Assembly (NCBI GenBank): GCA_910580075.1 | Contig: CAJTVR010000066.1 | Location: 1-26,141, forward strand | From: an uncultured Eubacterium sp. | GTDB lineage: Bacteria; Bacillota; Clostridia; Lachnospirales; Lachnospiraceae | Length of the DNA: 26,141 nucleotides | Direction of reading: 5' to 3' | Shown here: positions 23,732 through 26,141 of the stretch, one piece after another | Layout of the letters: the number at the start of each line of letters is the position of its first letter | How positions within the stretch are numbered: the first letter of the stretch is position 1 | Notes under the pieces: generated by a model | What the model saw: only the letters and a program-made list of their open reading frames with translations | Told to the model about the DNA's origin: nothing | Database searches by the model: none | Position numbers and translations under genes: made by a program

Positions 23732-23757
23732 ACTTTGTGTTTTCTGTCTGTATCCTG

Positions 23758-23775
23758 ACGTAGCGAAAGCTGCGT
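23758..23775 (+). other. GNRA-capped hairpin before the GH13 gene
   Basis: ACGTAGC-GAAA-GCTGCGT is a 7-bp stem with one G-U pair closed by a GAAA tetraloop, followed by tctgtttt. Possibly a second, weaker terminator. The rest of the 23776-23926 stretch is AT-rich with no further gene; a TATACT-like -10 (23866-23871) has no matching -35. Confidence 0.45.
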
Positions 23776-23926
23776 TCTGTTTTACCTGATACAATCAATG
23801 CATTATTTTTCCATATATTTTATTTTTTGTTTGATTGTGCTATAGATTATTTTGGAAAATTAGTCTATACTTATGTAAAAGTTTCCCGGCAGAGGGCTAA
23901 AAATAGTAAGAGATGGGGTTACAGAA

Positions 23927-26071
23927 ATGGAGAACATACCGGAAAATAAATCAGTAAAATCAATCTATGAATTAAACAGGATACAGCGTTATATGATGCT
24001 TATGCGTCCTGTACTTTATAAGCAGGTACTTTTTTCAGATGGGACTGCAGATTACAGGCAGCCTCCAGAACCGAAAGCCGGCGAAGATGTTACAATACGG
24101 TTTCGGACAAAGCGTAACAATGTAGATGCTGTTTTTCTGTGTGCTAACCAGCACCAGTATCAGATGAAGAAAGTCGAAACACGCGGAGCATTTGATTACT
24201 ATGCTTATACAGTTACCATGTCGGACCAGACGTTTTCTTATTATTTTCAGGTGGCAGACGGAATGCTTACTTTGTATTATGATAACTATGGCCCGACCAA
24301 AGAACTGCGCCCGCAGTATAGTTTTCGCATTGTGCCAGGATTTTCAACACCGGACTGGGCAAAGGGTGCGGTTATGTATCAGATTTTAGTGGATCGTTTT
24401 TATAATGGCGACCCGGACAATGATGTGGAAACAAACGAGTATTTTTATATCCGTACAAACAGCCAGAAAGTGGAAAACTGGGACAAAGTACCAGAAAATT
24501 TCAGCGTTGCAGAATTTTACGGCGGTGATCTGGAAGGCGTGCGGAAGAAACTGGATTATCTGCAGCAGCTTGGAATAGAAGTCATTTATTTTAATCCGCT
24601 GTTTGTATCGCCGTCAAACCATAAATACGATATCCAGGATTATGATTACATTGACCCTCATTATGGAAAAATTGTAGAAGACGGCGGGGCTTTGTTAGAG
24701 CCGGGTTCTTCGGATAACCGGAAAGCAGAGCGTTATATTAAAAGGGTCACAGATAAGCGCAATCTGGAAGCCAGCAACCAGCTTTTTGCAGAACTGGTAG
24801 AAGAAATCCACAGACGCGGAATGAAAGTTATTCTGGACGGGGTATTTAACCACTGCGGATCTTTTAACAAATGGATGGACAGGGAAGAGATATACAGTTC
24901 CCAGGAAGGCTATGCAAAAGGCGCTTACGTATCGAAAGAGAGTCCGTATCAGGGATATTTTAAATTCCAGAACCAGAATGCATGGCCTCAAAACAAATCC
25001 TATGACGGATGGTGGGAGCATGATACACTTCCAAAGCTGAATTTTGAAGAATCAAAGGATTTATATCAGTATATTTTAGACATCGGGAAAAAATGGGTAT
25101 CGCCGCCTTACAATGCGGACGGATGGCGGCTGGATGTTGCGGCAGATTTAGGGTACAGTGAATCCTTTAATCATCAGTTCTGGCGCGATTTTAGAAAAGC
25201 AGTAAAGTCTGCAAATCCGAATGCGATTATTCTGGCAGAACATTACGGAGATCCGAAAAACTGGCTCGCTGGAGACCAGTGGGATACTATTATGAACTAC
25301 GATGCGTTTATGGAGCCGGTTACGTGGTTCCTGACAGGCATGGAAAAGCACAGTGACAGTTATCAGCCGTGCACACTTGGAAATATTAAAAACTTTGAAG
25401 GGTCTATGAACCACTATATGACCAGTTTCCTTACACCGTCGCTGTACTGTTCCATGAATCAGCTTTCCAACCATGATCATTCGCGTTTTCTGACACGCAC
25501 AAACAGGAGAGCCGGACGTGCCGACACAGCCGGTGCACAGGCAGCGTCGGAAGGCATTAACAAAGGTGTATTCAGGGAAGCGGTCGTAATTCAGATGACA
25601 TGGCCGGGAGCGCCGACACTGTATTACGGTGATGAAGCAGGCGTCTGCGGATTCACAGACCCGGATAACCGGCGTACGTATCCGTGGGGAAAAGAAGACC
25701 GTGAACTGATTGCGTTCCATAAGGAAATTATAAGAATACACAAAGAACACGAAGCGCTTCGGACAGGCTCACTGAAGTTTTTGCAGGGAGAGAATAACCT
25801 GCTTTGCTATGCGCGGTTTAACCGTAGGGAACAGCTGGTAATTTTAGTCAATAATGATAAAAACAGCCGGGACATAGATTTAACTGTGTGGCCTGCAGAA
25901 ATTCCGGTCAATGCGCAGCTGGAGCAGCTTATATTTACAAATGAAACAGGTTATTCGGTTGTTCCGGTTGTATATACCGTAGAAGAGGGACGGCTGAAGA
26001 TGATGCTGCCAAAGCATTCATCGGTGGTGCTGCGGTGCAAAAATGAAAAGCAGGACAGTGCAAAACTGTAA
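23927..26071 (+). CDS. GH13 alpha-amylase-family enzyme (neopullulanase/alpha-glucosidase-like)
   Basis: Hydrolyses alpha-glucosidic bonds in maltodextrins, starch or pullulan fragments. The 714-residue protein has an N-terminal beta domain (about 50-140, CBM34-like), then the TIM barrel starting WAKGAVMYQILVDRFYNGDP. Conserved regions are visible: DGVFNHCG (304-311), GWRLDVAADL with nucleophile Asp403, ILAEHYGD with acid/base Glu438, and SNHDHSRF with Asp517. A C-terminal beta domain follows. An N-terminal domain of this kind suggests the cyclomaltodextrinase/neopullulanase group; exact specificity cannot be assigned. No signal peptide, so cytoplasmic. The ribosome binding site before ATG 23927 (gatgggg) is modest. 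A dispersed repeat starts 14 bases after the stop. Confidence 0.93.
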   Translation: MENIPENKSVKSIYELNRIQRYMMLMRPVLYKQVLFSDGTADYRQPPEPKAGEDVTIRFRTKRNNVDAVFLCANQHQYQMKKVETRGAFDYYAYTVTMSDQTFSYYFQVADGMLTLYYDNYGPTKELRPQYSFRIVPGFSTPDWAKGAVMYQILVDRFYNGDPDNDVETNEYFYIRTNSQKVENWDKVPENFSVAEFYGGDLEGVRKKLDYLQQLGIEVIYFNPLFVSPSNHKYDIQDYDYIDPHYGKIVEDGGALLEPGSSDNRKAERYIKRVTDKRNLEASNQLFAELVEEIHRRGMKVILDGVFNHCGSFNKWMDREEIYSSQEGYAKGAYVSKESPYQGYFKFQNQNAWPQNKSYDGWWEHDTLPKLNFEESKDLYQYILDIGKKWVSPPYNADGWRLDVAADLGYSESFNHQFWRDFRKAVKSANPNAIILAEHYGDPKNWLAGDQWDTIMNYDAFMEPVTWFLTGMEKHSDSYQPCTLGNIKNFEGSMNHYMTSFLTPSLYCSMNQLSNHDHSRFLTRTNRRAGRADTAGAQAASEGINKGVFREAVVIQMTWPGAPTLYYGDEAGVCGFTDPDNRRTYPWGKEDRELIAFHKEIIRIHKEHEALRTGSLKFLQGENNLLCYARFNRREQLVILVNNDKNSRDIDLTVWPAEIPVNAQLEQLIFTNETGYSVVPVVYTVEEGRLKMMLPKHSSVVLRCKNEKQDSAKL

Positions 26072-26085
26072 AAGATGCATAGGAT

Positions 26086-26141
26086 ACCCGGACGCCGGGC
26101 GGAGAAACTTTTTCCTTTTTCTGTTCCGCCTGCGAACAGTA
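26086..26141 (+). repeat. Dispersed palindromic intergenic repeat, copy cut by window end
   Basis: The first 39 bases are identical to 5142-5180 (CCCGGACGCCGGG palindrome, then the AAACTTTTTCCTTTTTCTGT tract). The continuation CTGTTCCGCCTGCGAACAGT matches the - strand copy ending at 1428 (CTGTTCCGCCTGCAAACTGT). It begins right after the GH13 stop and runs off the window. Confidence 0.8.

Noticed and set aside
23852..23871. TTGGAA/TATACT as the GH13 promoter
   Set aside because: The two hexamers are only eight bases apart, and no -35 at 16-18 bases from TATACT was found.

Overview
The window reads as chromosomal DNA of an endospore-forming Firmicute, most likely a clostridial gut bacterium of the Lachnospiraceae; the genus cannot be fixed from the sequence alone. 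Support comes from sporulation genes (yabP, yabQ, spoIIE, a CotS-like protein), an S-box (SAM-I) riboswitch before metK, strong purine-rich ribosome binding sites, occasional TTG/GTG starts, and the order rqcP-yabP-yabQ-divIC-spoIIE-tilS-hpt-ftsH, which follows the B. subtilis yabO-ftsH region. Every convincing gene is on the + strand. I saw no tRNA, rRNA, CRISPR array, transposase or phage gene.

Layout. 1-1265: a GH5 beta-glucosidase-like gene broken by two single-base frameshifts. 1297-1430: two copies of a short palindrome-bearing repeat. 1474-3002: promoter, SAM riboswitch with terminator, and metK. 3008-3101: a long inverted repeat. 3196-5104: a histidine kinase/response regulator pair whose leader carries an intrinsic-terminator-like hairpin. 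5142-5229: another repeat copy. 5332-11856: an RluA-type pseudouridine synthase, an AI-2E/YtvI-like membrane protein, proS, cca, a DUF4230-type membrane-anchored protein and a CotS-like kinase-fold protein whose ribosome binding site lies in a long hairpin. 11993-13485: a PEGA-type lipoprotein with its own promoter. 13616-15352: phosphoglucomutase. 15398-23488: HU, rqcP, then the sporulation/division block yabP-yabQ-divIC, spoIIE, tilS-hpt-ftsH. 23489-23926: an intergenic region with a possible 41-codon ORF and a strong terminator. 23927-26071: a GH13 alpha-glucosidase/neopullulanase-like enzyme, followed at the window end by a fourth repeat copy.

How it fits together. The window mixes housekeeping (SAM synthesis, tRNA charging and CCA addition, tRNA-Ile lysidine, purine salvage, FtsH proteolysis), glycan use (GH5 remnant, GH13, phosphoglucomutase) and sporulation. 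Two promoters match known sporulation classes: a sigma-E type promoter before yabP, and a sigma-A-like promoter with a 21-bp spacer before spoIIE, the arrangement known for the Spo0A-activated B. subtilis spoIIE promoter.

I did not find a clearly new multi-gene system. The most interesting unexplained signals are the dispersed repeat family (four copies, all just after gene ends), the hairpin that would hide the ribosome binding site of the CotS-like gene, the terminator between promoter and start codon of the histidine kinase, and the small-ORF/small-RNA candidate after ftsH.
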